Origin: Agrobacterium sp. a22-2
GTDB lineage: Bacteria; Pseudomonadota; Alphaproteobacteria; Rhizobiales; Rhizobiaceae
Direction of reading: 5' to 3'
Assembly (NCBI RefSeq): GCF_012276985.1
Contig: NZ_JAAXMM010000001.1
Location: 186,001 to 250,000, forward strand
Length of the DNA: 64,000 nt
The translations under genes and the position numbers were made by a program. How positions within the stretch are numbered: the stretch's first letter is position 1; each line of letters begins with the position of its first letter. Shown piece after piece: positions 26,880 through 34,406 of the stretch. Under the pieces are notes generated by a model, which did not search any database, was not told the DNA's origin, and saw only the letters and a program-made list of their open reading frames with translations.

Positions 26880-27605
26880 CTATTCCTGCTGGAATTTGCA
26901 GGGCCAGCTTGCGGCCTTCTTCAGACCGGTCGGCAGAACCGTGGCGTCGTCTCCGCAGGCCATGTCCAGCTGCCACTGGGTCAGTCCCGTCGCCGCGGAC
27001 AGATCGACGCCTTCTATGCGGGTCAGGAACATGAAGGCCCGGTCGAAATCGACCGGCTTGGCAAATGCCGCCTGTCGGAAATCGGTACGGGCGAGATTGG
27101 CCAGCGAGAAGCGGCTGCCGCTGACATCGGCCCCGTCGAATTGCGAGCGACCCAAATCGGCCTTCCTGAAATCCGTATCGGCAAGATTGGCCTTGGTGAA
27201 GTTAGATCGCGACAATTCGGCGCTGACGAACACAGCACCTGGTGCATCCATGCCTCCGAATTCCGTTCTGAATGCTTCGATACCTGAAAAATTCGCGCCC
27301 TGGGCCTTGGAACGCGCCAGGCTGGCCCGCACCAGGACGGCGTCCTCGAAGATGGCCCCCGCCAGGTTGCTGTCCCTGAGGTCGGTCGACGTAAAATCGG
27401 CTTCGGTGAGGTTGGCGCCGCCGAGATCGCTGCCGTTCAGCATGAGCAGTTTCTTGTCGCAATTCTGCCAGTTGATGCCCGGCGTCGGCGAGACGCGGCA
27501 TTCATTCGCGGCCAAAGCCTCTTGCCACGAACATCCGAACAAGGCCGCAAGCATCAGGACGCTTTGAAGAATTGCTTTTCTGTAAGTCGTGATCGATGGA
27601 CGCAT
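26880..27605 (-). CDS. exported pentapeptide-repeat protein
   Basis: This 241-residue protein has an N-terminal signal peptide (ILQSVLMLAALFGCSWQEALA; the internal Cys could be a lipidation site). About 25 pentapeptide repeats follow, of A(D/N)LXX type (LGGANLTEADFTSTDLRDSN, then FSLANLARTDFR), predicting a right-handed beta-helix. Four cysteines flank the repeats (ECRVSP, NCDKK, MACGDD, PCKFQ). The Met at 27605 was chosen because it begins the signal peptide. The function is unknown; such solenoids usually bind proteins. It is a single leftward gene. Confidence 0.85.
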   Translation of the reverse strand: MRPSITTYRKAILQSVLMLAALFGCSWQEALAANECRVSPTPGINWQNCDKKLLMLNGSDLGGANLTEADFTSTDLRDSNLAGAIFEDAVLVRASLARSKAQGANFSGIEAFRTEFGGMDAPGAVFVSAELSRSNFTKANLADTDFRKADLGRSQFDGADVSGSRFSLANLARTDFRQAAFAKPVDFDRAFMFLTRIEGVDLSAATGLTQWQLDMACGDDATVLPTGLKKAASWPCKFQQE

Positions 27606-27767
27606 ATTGTGATCCCACCTGCCAGAACGGCAGTACACTATCCCACTGTACCGGAGCACTATATCGGGCTTGTCGCCGGCCCGAAACCAAAATTCGAGCA
27701 TGGCTTCATTCATCGCATTTTCACGGCGCGGCCGAAGCCTGTTCCTCGAACAATCAATCGCCAGGTC

Positions 27768-27795
27768 AAAAAAACAGGCCCCGGAGGGCCTGTTT
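27768..27795 (-). terminator. intrinsic terminator of the fad operon
   Basis: A perfect 10-bp stem (AAACAGGCCC with GGGCCTGTTT, 4-nt loop) is followed on the minus strand by a T-run of seven, 18 bp after the fadB-like gene stop. Confidence 0.92.
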
Positions 27796-27812
27796 CACGC
27801 GCAATCCGAGAC

Positions 27813-30029
27813 TTATGCCGCCTTGTCGATCTGGCCGTAGGGGTCGAAGCGGCCGTAAAAAGTTTCGCCCTTTTCTGCCATTTCGCGCAGCAGCGGGGTC
27901 GGTTTGAAATGCGGGCCGTAGGTGGCTGCGAGCTTTTCGCAGAGCTCTACGAAAGTTTTGACGCCCATACCATCGATGTAGCTGAGCGCCCCGCCGGTAT
28001 AGGGCGCAAAGCCGAAGCCGAGGATGGAGCCGACATCGGCCTCGCGCGGATCGGTGACGATGCCCTCTTCCACCGTGCGGGCCGCCTCAAGCGCGATCGT
28101 TGCCAGGAAGCGCTGTTGCAGGGTCTTCATCGAGACGTCTTCCGGCGCCTTCTGCGGATAAAGATCCTTCAGGCCCGGCCAGAGCGACTTCTTGGCCGGC
28201 TTCGGCGGGTAATCGTAAAAACCCTTGCCGTTCTTGCGGCCGAAACGCTCCTCCTTTTCGACAAGCCGCGAGACCAGCTCCATATGGCGCGGATCGACCG
28301 CCTTTTCGCCGAGATCGGCGACGGTGGCTTTCAGGATCTTCAGGGACAGATCGATCGCCACCTCGTCGTTGAGCGATAGCGGGCCAACCGGCATGCCGGC
28401 GAATTTCGCGGCATTCTCGATCATCACAGGCGGCACACCTTCGATCAGCATGTCGTAGCTTTCGGCCATGTAGCGCAGCACGCAACGGTTGACGAAGAAG
28501 CCACGCGTATCGTTGACGACGATCGGCGTCTTTTTGATCGCGGCGACATAATCGAGCGCGACGGCCAGCGCCTTGTCGCCGGTCTGCTTGCCGAGGATGA
28601 CTTCGGTCAGCATCATCTTCTCGACCGGTGAGAAGAAATGGATGCCGATGAAATCGACGGGGCGTTTGGAATTGCCGGCCAGACCGGTGATCGGCAGGGT
28701 CGAGGTGTTGGAGGCGAAGATGGCGCCCTCAGGCAGGACCGCCTCGACCTTCTCTATGACCACCTTCTTGACGTCGCGATCCTCGAAGACCGCCTCGATG
28801 ACCAGATCGGCGGTCGAGAGCGTGTCGTAATCATCCGACGGGGTGATCAGCGACAGCAGCTTTTCGCCGTCTTCCTTGGTCAGCTTACCCTTACTGATGG
28901 CGCCGGCCACCAGACCCTCGGAATGGGTCTTGCCCTTGGAAGCCGCATCCATGTCGCGGTCGATCAGGGTGACGGGAATGCCGGCAGCGGCCGTGACATA
29001 GGCGATCGAGGCGCCCATGAAGCCGGCGCCGACGACGCCGACGTGTTTCAGCTGGGTCTTGGGCTGGCCTGCCGGGCGGCGGGCACCCTTGCCGAGTTCC
29101 TGCATGGAAACGAACAGCGAGCGGATCATTGAGAAGGCCTCGGTGGTCTGCACGACCTGGGTGAAATAACGCTGCTCAATCCTGAGGCCTGTGTCGAAAG
29201 GCACCTGCAGGCCTTCATAGACGCATTTGAGGATGGCGAGTGCTGCCGGGTAATTGCCAGCGGTTTCGCGGCGCAGGATGGCGGAGGCGGCCGGCCAGAG
29301 CTGGGCTGCGGCTGGCGTCCAGATGCCACCACCGGGCACCTTGAAGCCCTTTTCGTCCCAGGGAGCGACGGGCTTCAGGCCGTCCTTGATCATCTGCTTG
29401 GCGGCCGGGATCAGTTGATCCGGCTCAACCACCTGATGCACCAGGTTCATCGCCTTGGCGCGGCTGGCCGTGAGGCTGGAGCCGGTGGTCATCATCTGCA
29501 GGGCGTCCTGCGCATTGGCGAGCCGCGGCACGCGCTGGGTGCCGCCGGCACCCGGGAAGATGCCGACCTTGACTTCCGGCAAGGCGATCTTGACCGACTT
29601 GGCGTTTGAAGCAATGCGGCCGTGGCAGGCAAGCGACAGCTCGAACGCGCCGCCCATGCAGGTGCCGTTGATGGCAGACACCCAGGGTTTGCCGTTGGTC
29701 TCGATCTTGCGCCACAGCCAGGTCATGCGGCCGGCAGCGTCGAACAGCTTCTGCACGGCATTGGCCGGATCCTTGATCTTTTCCGCCTCCAGCATGGAGA
29801 ACATGCCCTTGATCATGGTGAGATCGGCGCCACCGGAGAAACTCGACTTGCCGGATGTGAAGACCACGCCCTTGACGGTGCTATCGGCCACAGTGGCATC
29901 GACGATCGCCTCGATCTCGTCCATCACCTCGACGGTGAAGACGTTCATCGACTTGTCGGGCATATTCCAGGTCACCAGGGCAATGCCGTCGGCGTCGGTA
30001 TCAACGGTGAAGTTCTTGTAGGTGCTCAT
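27813..30029 (-). CDS. fadB: fatty-acid oxidation alpha subunit (enoyl-CoA hydratase / 3-hydroxyacyl-CoA dehydrogenase)
   Basis: This 738-residue bifunctional enzyme has an N-terminal crotonase domain (SGKSSFSGGADLTMI, then GTCMGGAFELSLACHGRIA and LPEVKVGIFPGAGGTQRVPR with the two catalytic Glu). The NAD-binding domain begins HVGVVGAGFMGASIAYVTAA near residue 330, and the dehydrogenase has the catalytic His in DFIGIHFFSPVEKM. The C-terminal domain is helical. It performs the hydration and oxidation steps of beta-oxidation and partners the thiolase upstream. A small membrane-protein gene separates it from the thiolase gene. Confidence 0.94.
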   Translation of the reverse strand: MSTYKNFTVDTDADGIALVTWNMPDKSMNVFTVEVMDEIEAIVDATVADSTVKGVVFTSGKSSFSGGADLTMIKGMFSMLEAEKIKDPANAVQKLFDAAGRMTWLWRKIETNGKPWVSAINGTCMGGAFELSLACHGRIASNAKSVKIALPEVKVGIFPGAGGTQRVPRLANAQDALQMMTTGSSLTASRAKAMNLVHQVVEPDQLIPAAKQMIKDGLKPVAPWDEKGFKVPGGGIWTPAAAQLWPAASAILRRETAGNYPAALAILKCVYEGLQVPFDTGLRIEQRYFTQVVQTTEAFSMIRSLFVSMQELGKGARRPAGQPKTQLKHVGVVGAGFMGASIAYVTAAAGIPVTLIDRDMDAASKGKTHSEGLVAGAISKGKLTKEDGEKLLSLITPSDDYDTLSTADLVIEAVFEDRDVKKVVIEKVEAVLPEGAIFASNTSTLPITGLAGNSKRPVDFIGIHFFSPVEKMMLTEVILGKQTGDKALAVALDYVAAIKKTPIVVNDTRGFFVNRCVLRYMAESYDMLIEGVPPVMIENAAKFAGMPVGPLSLNDEVAIDLSLKILKATVADLGEKAVDPRHMELVSRLVEKEERFGRKNGKGFYDYPPKPAKKSLWPGLKDLYPQKAPEDVSMKTLQQRFLATIALEAARTVEEGIVTDPREADVGSILGFGFAPYTGGALSYIDGMGVKTFVELCEKLAATYGPHFKPTPLLREMAEKGETFYGRFDPYGQIDKAA

Positions 30030-30061
30030 AATGGGATTCCTCTTCCCTTGAATTCAATCAC

Positions 30062-30259
30062 TCAGAAGACGCCGAGAACGGCGCAAAGCCAGCCAACCAA
30101 CAGGACCAACACGGCCACCAGGGCGAGGTTGCGCAACCGCAACGAACGAACATGACCGGCAGGAACCGGACGGGAGGCCTGCTGCGAAGCCTCCTTCATA
30201 TTGTCGTCGAGATTCCGCAGCTCAAAATGGCGTTTGGTCTCGTTTTGATGACCGGCCAT
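30062..30259 (-). CDS. small single-pass membrane protein in the fad operon
   Basis: This 65-residue protein has a charged N-terminal half (KRHFELRNLDDNMKEASQQA) and one C-terminal TM segment (ALVAVLVLLVGWLCAVLGVF). A strong AGGAGG lies 5 nt before its ATG, and it fits neatly between the thiolase (15 bp upstream) and fadB (32 bp downstream) in the same direction. Those features argue for a real gene rather than a chance reading frame. I recognise no family. By position it could anchor or modulate the beta-oxidation complex at the membrane; that is speculation. Confidence 0.7.
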   Translation of the reverse strand: MAGHQNETKRHFELRNLDDNMKEASQQASRPVPAGHVRSLRLRNLALVAVLVLLVGWLCAVLGVF

Positions 30260-30273
30260 CTTCGCCTCCTCGA

Positions 30274-31482
30274 TCAGACGCGCTCGATGATGGTCGCCGT
30301 GCCCATGCCGGCGCCGATGCAGAGCGTGACCAGGGCGGTGTTCAGATCGCGGCGCTCCAGCTCGTCGAGCACGGTGCCGAGGATCATCGCGCCGGTGGCG
30401 CCGAGCGGGTGGCCCATGGCAATCGCGCCGCCGTTGACGTTCATGATGTCGTGGCTGACGTTGAAGGCCTGCATGAAGCGCAGCACGACGGCGGCAAAGG
30501 CCTCGTTGAGCTCGAACAGATCGATGTCGGCGATCGACATGCCGGAGCGCTTCAGGAGCTTTTCGGTGACATCGACCGGGCCGGTCAGCATCAGGGCCGG
30601 ATCGGAGCCGATATTGGTGAAGGCCCGAATGCGGGCGCGGGGCTTCAGGCCCATCGACTGGCCACCGGCCTTGGAACCGACCAGCACGGCGGCGGCGCCA
30701 TCGACGATACCAGACGAATTGCCGGCATGGTGGACATACGAGATCTTCTCGATTTCCGGATGGGCCTGGATGGCGACGGCGTCGAAGCCACCCATTTCGC
30801 CCGGCATCTGGAAGGACGGGTTGAGGCCGGCCAGCGACTGCATGTCGGTGCTCGGGCGCATATGCTCGTCGCGGTCGAGGATGGTGAGGCCGTTGCCATC
30901 CTTGATCGGGATGACGGACTTGGCGAAATAGCCTTTTTCCCAGGAATTGGCAGAGCGCTTCTGGCTTTCGACCGCATAGGCGTCGACGTCATCGCGGGTG
31001 AAGCCATATTTCGTGGCGATCAGATCGGCGGAAACGCCCTGGGGCATGAAATAGCCGGGGAAGTTGACGGAAGGGTCCATGTACCAGGCACCGCCGGACA
31101 TGCCCATACCGACGCGCGACATGCTCTCGACACCGCCGGCGATGACGATGTCGTCGGACCCGGCCATGACCTTGCCGGCGGCAAGGTTGACCGCGTCGAG
31201 GCCGGAGGCGCAGAAGCGCGAGATCTGGATGCCCGGGGCGGAGAAGGCGTAGCCGGCCTCGAAGGCGGCCGCCTTGGGGATCACGGCGCCGGCTTCCATG
31301 ACCGGATCGACGCAGCCGAAGATGATGTCGTCGACGGTCGCGGTATCGAGGCCGTTGCGGTCGCGCAGCGCCTCGAGCGTCTTTGCGGCAAGCCGAGGTG
31401 TCGGCACCTCATGCAGGCTGCCATCCTTCTTGCCGCGGCCGCGCGGCGTGCGCACGTGGTCGTAGATATAGGCTTCGGTCAT
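30274..31482 (-). CDS. fadA: acetyl-CoA acyltransferase (thiolase)
   Basis: This 402-residue thiolase cleaves 3-ketoacyl-CoA, the last step of beta-oxidation. The nucleophilic Cys is in SRFCASGLDAVNLA near residue 90. The C-terminal catalytic motifs are NVNGGAIAMGHPLGATGA (His) and TLCIGAGMGTA (Cys). The length is standard. It is the first gene of the thiolase-small protein-fadB transcript. The MazEF pair lies upstream with 57 bp between. Confidence 0.93.
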   Translation of the reverse strand: MTEAYIYDHVRTPRGRGKKDGSLHEVPTPRLAAKTLEALRDRNGLDTATVDDIIFGCVDPVMEAGAVIPKAAAFEAGYAFSAPGIQISRFCASGLDAVNLAAGKVMAGSDDIVIAGGVESMSRVGMGMSGGAWYMDPSVNFPGYFMPQGVSADLIATKYGFTRDDVDAYAVESQKRSANSWEKGYFAKSVIPIKDGNGLTILDRDEHMRPSTDMQSLAGLNPSFQMPGEMGGFDAVAIQAHPEIEKISYVHHAGNSSGIVDGAAAVLVGSKAGGQSMGLKPRARIRAFTNIGSDPALMLTGPVDVTEKLLKRSGMSIADIDLFELNEAFAAVVLRFMQAFNVSHDIMNVNGGAIAMGHPLGATGAMILGTVLDELERRDLNTALVTLCIGAGMGTATIIERV

Positions 31483-31539
31483 CGTTTCTCATCTCCCTTG
31501 GTGCGGCCGTTGCGGGACCGCCAAATCATTCTTTATCGG

Positions 31540-31869
31540 TTATTCAAAGAAGGTACTGACCTTGGCCAAAACCTCGTCGATGATGAAATCCGGCACCCGC
31601 TCGACAAATCGCGCGCCTCTGGCCTGAAGATCGACAGCCCTCAGTTGATTACATAGGACCACACCGGCGCTCCTTGTGCCCGCGCCGGACAAGGAAACCG
31701 CAAATCCCTGGTGGCGGGCAAACCCACCGCCACTGGTGATCGGCGCGACGATCGGCGTTCCGAGCTTGTTGAACAGGGCTTGCGTAACGACCAAAACGTA
31801 ACGGGCCTTCGCCTGCTCCCGTCCTATCGTCGGCTCAAGATCGACGTGCCAGACGTCGCCCCGCTGCAT
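31540..31869 (-). CDS. MazF/PemK-family toxin
   Basis: This 109-residue toxin starts MQRGDVWHVDLEPTIGREQA, matching the MazF/PemK N-terminus (RGDVWxVDLxPxxGxEQ), and contains RYVLVVTQALFNKLGTPIVA and VLCNQLRAVDL. The family consists of sequence-specific endoribonucleases that cut mRNA and stop translation. Its ATG overlaps the antitoxin stop by one base (TAATG), giving translational coupling. It sits inside a beta-oxidation gene group, an unusual neighbourhood that suggests insertion. Confidence 0.93.
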   Translation of the reverse strand: MQRGDVWHVDLEPTIGREQAKARYVLVVTQALFNKLGTPIVAPITSGGGFARHQGFAVSLSGAGTRSAGVVLCNQLRAVDLQARGARFVERVPDFIIDEVLAKVSTFFE

Positions 31870-32126
31870 TAGATGACTTCCCGGCCAACGGGCGGGTCGT
31901 TAAGCCATTCCAGATCCTCTTCCGAAAACGGGGCATCTGGATCACACTGTGCGACCAACTCCTCCAAGGTATATTTCGGGCGCTTCCGCGGGGCGGCGAC
32001 GATCCTTCCCTCCTCAGCTGTGACTTCGAGTCTCGTATTCGCCTGGAGACCCAAGCTCTCCAGGACGCTTTTCGGGATCGTCATGACGACCGAGCCGCCA
32101 ACGGTACGCAAGGTTGATACAGCCAT
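31869..32126 (-). CDS. MazE/AbrB-family antitoxin
   Basis: This 85-residue protein has an N-terminal swapped-hairpin AbrB DNA-binding domain (STLRTVGGSVVMTIPKSVLE, then LQANTRLEVTAEEGRIV). An acidic C-terminal tail (CDPDAPFSEEDLEWLNDPP) should wrap and inhibit the toxin. It is the first gene of the pair and is preceded by a perfect AT-rich palindrome overlapping a good promoter, so autorepression by the MazE-MazF complex is expected. GAGGGTGG precedes the ATG. Confidence 0.93.
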   Translation of the reverse strand: MAVSTLRTVGGSVVMTIPKSVLESLGLQANTRLEVTAEEGRIVAAPRKRPKYTLEELVAQCDPDAPFSEEDLEWLNDPPVGREVI

Positions 32127-32142
32127 TTTCCACCCTCATCCA

Positions 32143-32164
32143 AAGTTATATAAATATATAACTT
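32143..32164. promoter_or_regulatory. perfect AT-rich palindrome, probable MazE operator
   Basis: The arms AAGTTATAT and ATATAACTT (9 bp, no mismatch) flank a 4-nt centre, 16 bp before the antitoxin start. It overlaps the -10 element of the promoter at 32153-32181, the classic arrangement for toxin-antitoxin autorepression. Confidence 0.8.
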
Positions 32165-32181
32165 ATCGGCCAATTGGACAA
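32153..32181 (-). promoter_or_regulatory. sigma70-type promoter of the antitoxin-toxin pair
   Basis: On the minus strand TTGTCC (32181-32176) is followed by a 17-bp spacer and TATATT (32158-32153). The -10 lies inside the palindromic operator. Transcription would start near 32146, about 20 nt before the antitoxin ATG. Confidence 0.6.
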
Positions 32182-32185
32182 CATC

Positions 32186-33979
32186 TCAGAACGCGTCTGC
32201 CGCCATGTCCATCAGGCTGTCAGCGCCGGCTTCGATGCGGGTCTTGCGCAGGGCGGTTTCCGGCATGATCTTCTCCATGTAGAAACGGCCGGTTTTCAGC
32301 TTGGTCTCCAGATAGTCGGTACGCGGATCGCCGTTGGCAAGGCCGTCGTTGGCGGCTTTCGCCATTTTCGCCCACATATAGCCGAGCACGACCAGACCGA
32401 AGAGATGCATGTAATCGGTCGAGCCGGCGCCGGCATTGTCGGGCTTGGCCATGGCGTTGGACATGAACCACATGGTGGCGGCCTGCAGGTCGTTGAGGCC
32501 CTTCTTCAGGCCCTTGGTGTAGAAGGCGAGTTTTTCGTCGGAGCGGTTTTCCTCGCAGAAATCGCCGATCTCCTTGAACAGGGCCATGGCAGCGCGGCCG
32601 CCGTTCAAGCCGAGCTTGCGGCCAACCAGGTCGAGTGCCTGAATACCGTTGGCACCCTCATAGATCATGGCAATGCGGGCATCGCGGACATACTGGCTCA
32701 TGCCGTGTTCTTCGATATAGCCGTGGCCGCCGAAGACCTGCTGGGCCATGACGGCATGCTCGAAACCCTTGTCGGTCAGGACACCTTTGAGGATTGGCGT
32801 CATCAAACCGAGAATATCGTCGGCCGCCTGCTTTTCGGCAGCGTCCGTCGAGCGATGGGCGATATCGGATTTCAGCGCGGTCCACAGCGTGAAGGCGCGG
32901 CCGGCCTCGGTGAAGGACTTGATGGTCAGCAGCGAGCGGCGGATATCGGGATGGACGATGATCGGGTCGGCCTTCTTGTCCGGCGCCTTGACGCCCGACA
33001 GGGAACGGCCCTGGATGCGTTCGCGGGCATAGTGGACGGCATTCTGATAGGCGATCTCGGCGACCGAAAGGCCCTGAAGGCCGACGCCGAGGCGGGCCTC
33101 GTTCATCATGACGAACATGGCCGAAAGGCCCTTGTTTTCGGCACCGATCAGATAGCCGGTGGCCTCGTCATAGTTCATCACGCAGGTGGAATTGCCGTGG
33201 ATGCCCATCTTGTGTTCGATGGCGCCGCAACTGACGCCGTTGCGGGCGCCGACCGAGCCGTCGGCCTCGACCAGGAATTTCGGCACGATGAACAGCGAAA
33301 TGCCCTTCACGCCTTCCGGCGCGCCCTCGATGCGGGCCAGCACGAGATGGATGATGTTGTCGGTCATCCCATGCTCGCCGGCCGAGATGAAGATCTTCTG
33401 GCCGGAAATCCGGTAGGAACCGTCGCCGTTCGGAACGGCCTTGGTGCGCAAGAGCCCGAGGTCGGTGCCGCAATGGGGCTCGGTCAGGTTCATGGTGCCG
33501 GACCAGATGCCCTCGACCATTTTCGGCACATAGGTCTGTTTCTGCTCATCGGTGCCATGCACCAGAATGGCCGCGATGGCGCCCTGGGTGAGGCCTGGAT
33601 ACATGGTCAGCGCCATATTGGCCGACGACATATATTCGCCGACCGCGCTGTGCAGCGTATAGGGCAGGCCCTGGCCGCCGAATTCCGGGGGAACGGCCAG
33701 ACCGCTCCAGCCGCCCTGACAATAGGCGTCATAGGCCTGCTTGAAACCCTTGGGCACGGTCACCGAGGCATCGTCGTGACGGGTGCAGCCTTCCTGGTCG
33801 CCAGACAGATTGAGCGGGAAAAGCTCCTCTTCGGCAAGCCTTGCCGCTTCGCCAACGATCGCTTCGATCATGTCGGGGCTGGCATCCTCGAAACCGGGCA
33901 GATTGTTGTAGCGGTCGAGACCGAGGACGTCGTTCAGAATGAAAAGCGTGTCGTTTACGGGAGCCTTGTAGACCGGCAT
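32186..33979 (-). CDS. acyl-CoA dehydrogenase
   Basis: This 597-residue flavoprotein is of the long AcdH type with an extra C-terminal domain. It has GEYMSSANMALTMYPGLTQG, TEPHCGTDLGLLRTKAV (substrate/FAD loop), KIFISAGEHGMTDNI, and AQQVFGGHGYIEEHGMSQYVRDARIAMIYEGANGIQALDLVGRK, which ends in the FAD-binding region holding the family catalytic-Glu area. It performs the first oxidation of beta-oxidation. Divergent from podJ, its promoter region carries a 32-bp palindrome that is probably its operator. Confidence 0.93.
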   Translation of the reverse strand: MPVYKAPVNDTLFILNDVLGLDRYNNLPGFEDASPDMIEAIVGEAARLAEEELFPLNLSGDQEGCTRHDDASVTVPKGFKQAYDAYCQGGWSGLAVPPEFGGQGLPYTLHSAVGEYMSSANMALTMYPGLTQGAIAAILVHGTDEQKQTYVPKMVEGIWSGTMNLTEPHCGTDLGLLRTKAVPNGDGSYRISGQKIFISAGEHGMTDNIIHLVLARIEGAPEGVKGISLFIVPKFLVEADGSVGARNGVSCGAIEHKMGIHGNSTCVMNYDEATGYLIGAENKGLSAMFVMMNEARLGVGLQGLSVAEIAYQNAVHYARERIQGRSLSGVKAPDKKADPIIVHPDIRRSLLTIKSFTEAGRAFTLWTALKSDIAHRSTDAAEKQAADDILGLMTPILKGVLTDKGFEHAVMAQQVFGGHGYIEEHGMSQYVRDARIAMIYEGANGIQALDLVGRKLGLNGGRAAMALFKEIGDFCEENRSDEKLAFYTKGLKKGLNDLQAATMWFMSNAMAKPDNAGAGSTDYMHLFGLVVLGYMWAKMAKAANDGLANGDPRTDYLETKLKTGRFYMEKIMPETALRKTRIEAGADSLMDMAADAF

Positions 33980-34036
33980 TTTCCATCTTCCTCCAAAGAC
34001 TTGTCACCGGGGCATGCCCGGTCTGGTTCATGCTTA

Positions 34037-34067
34037 TATAAAATATTGACGTTTGCGTAAACGTCAA
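34037..34067 (-). promoter_or_regulatory. promoter of acyl-CoA dehydrogenase, 19-bp spacer
   Basis: The minus strand shows TTGACG (34067-34062) and TTTATA (34042-34037) separated by 19 bp, with the palindrome centred in the spacer. A 19-bp spacer with an operator between the hexamers is the hallmark of promoters controlled by MerR-family activators. The 5' leader would be about 50 nt. Confidence 0.55.
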
Positions 34068-34072
34068 TATTT
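34041..34072. promoter_or_regulatory. 32-bp perfect palindrome, probable operator for beta-oxidation control
   Basis: The 14-bp arms AAATATTGACGTTT and AAACGTCAATATTT are perfect and separated by GCGT. It lies 62 bp upstream of the acyl-CoA dehydrogenase ATG. The TTGACGTTT/AAACGTCAA core resembles motifs reported for regulators of fatty-acid and branched-chain amino-acid breakdown (LiuR of the MerR family, for example). Assignment to one regulator is inference. Confidence 0.8.
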
Positions 34073-34149
34073 GCACGGCAGACATTTTTTTGGAGTCCGC
34101 ACGACCGCGCCGGGCGCGCCGATGTCCGGCCTTTTTCCAAGATATTGTC

Positions 34150-34190
34150 GAATCGTTAAAAAATTCCCGTCCCAGTTAACGGCTTGTTTA
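34150..34190 (+). promoter_or_regulatory. possible cell-cycle control region of podJ (GANTC and CtrA-like box)
   Basis: A GAATC site (a CcrM methylation target of GANTC type) lies at 34150-34154 and a TTAA-N7-TTTAC box at 34176-34191, one mismatch from the CtrA consensus TTAA-N7-TTAAC. In Caulobacter podJ transcription is controlled by cell-cycle regulators including GcrA, which uses GANTC methylation. Short motifs like these can arise by chance, so this is tentative. Confidence 0.4.
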
Positions 34191-34225
34191 CCACGTTTCG
34201 TGAATTGTTGCCGGTGAAACGTGGT
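34190..34225. repeat. inverted repeat in the podJ leader
   Basis: ACCACGTTTC and GAAACGTGGT form perfect 10-bp arms around 16 nt, about 180 bp before the podJ ATG. As RNA it would be a stem-loop in the 5' leader; as DNA it could be an operator. The 427-bp gap between acyl-CoA dehydrogenase and podJ otherwise holds the palindrome and the promoter elements listed separately, and no further gene. Confidence 0.5.
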
Positions 34226-34406
34226 GCGTCGGATGCGGTTCGTCCGGTTGCGCAGGACGAGATCCGGCGCAGCCAAACGAACGACGGAAGAACATACATG
34301 CCGCCCTGCCCGGCGGCCTTGTCCTTCCTGCAACAGCACGACCCGGGAAAGCCTTATTCTCGTCCGCCGAACGGCAGCGAGCGACAAAGTCGAAGCGAGC
34401 AAGAAC

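Noticed and set aside
32174..34060. 628-codon open frame opposite acyl-CoA dehydrogenase
   Set aside because: It is a shadow of the real gene in a GC-rich genome; composition is His/Gly/Asp-rich with no motif or ribosome site.
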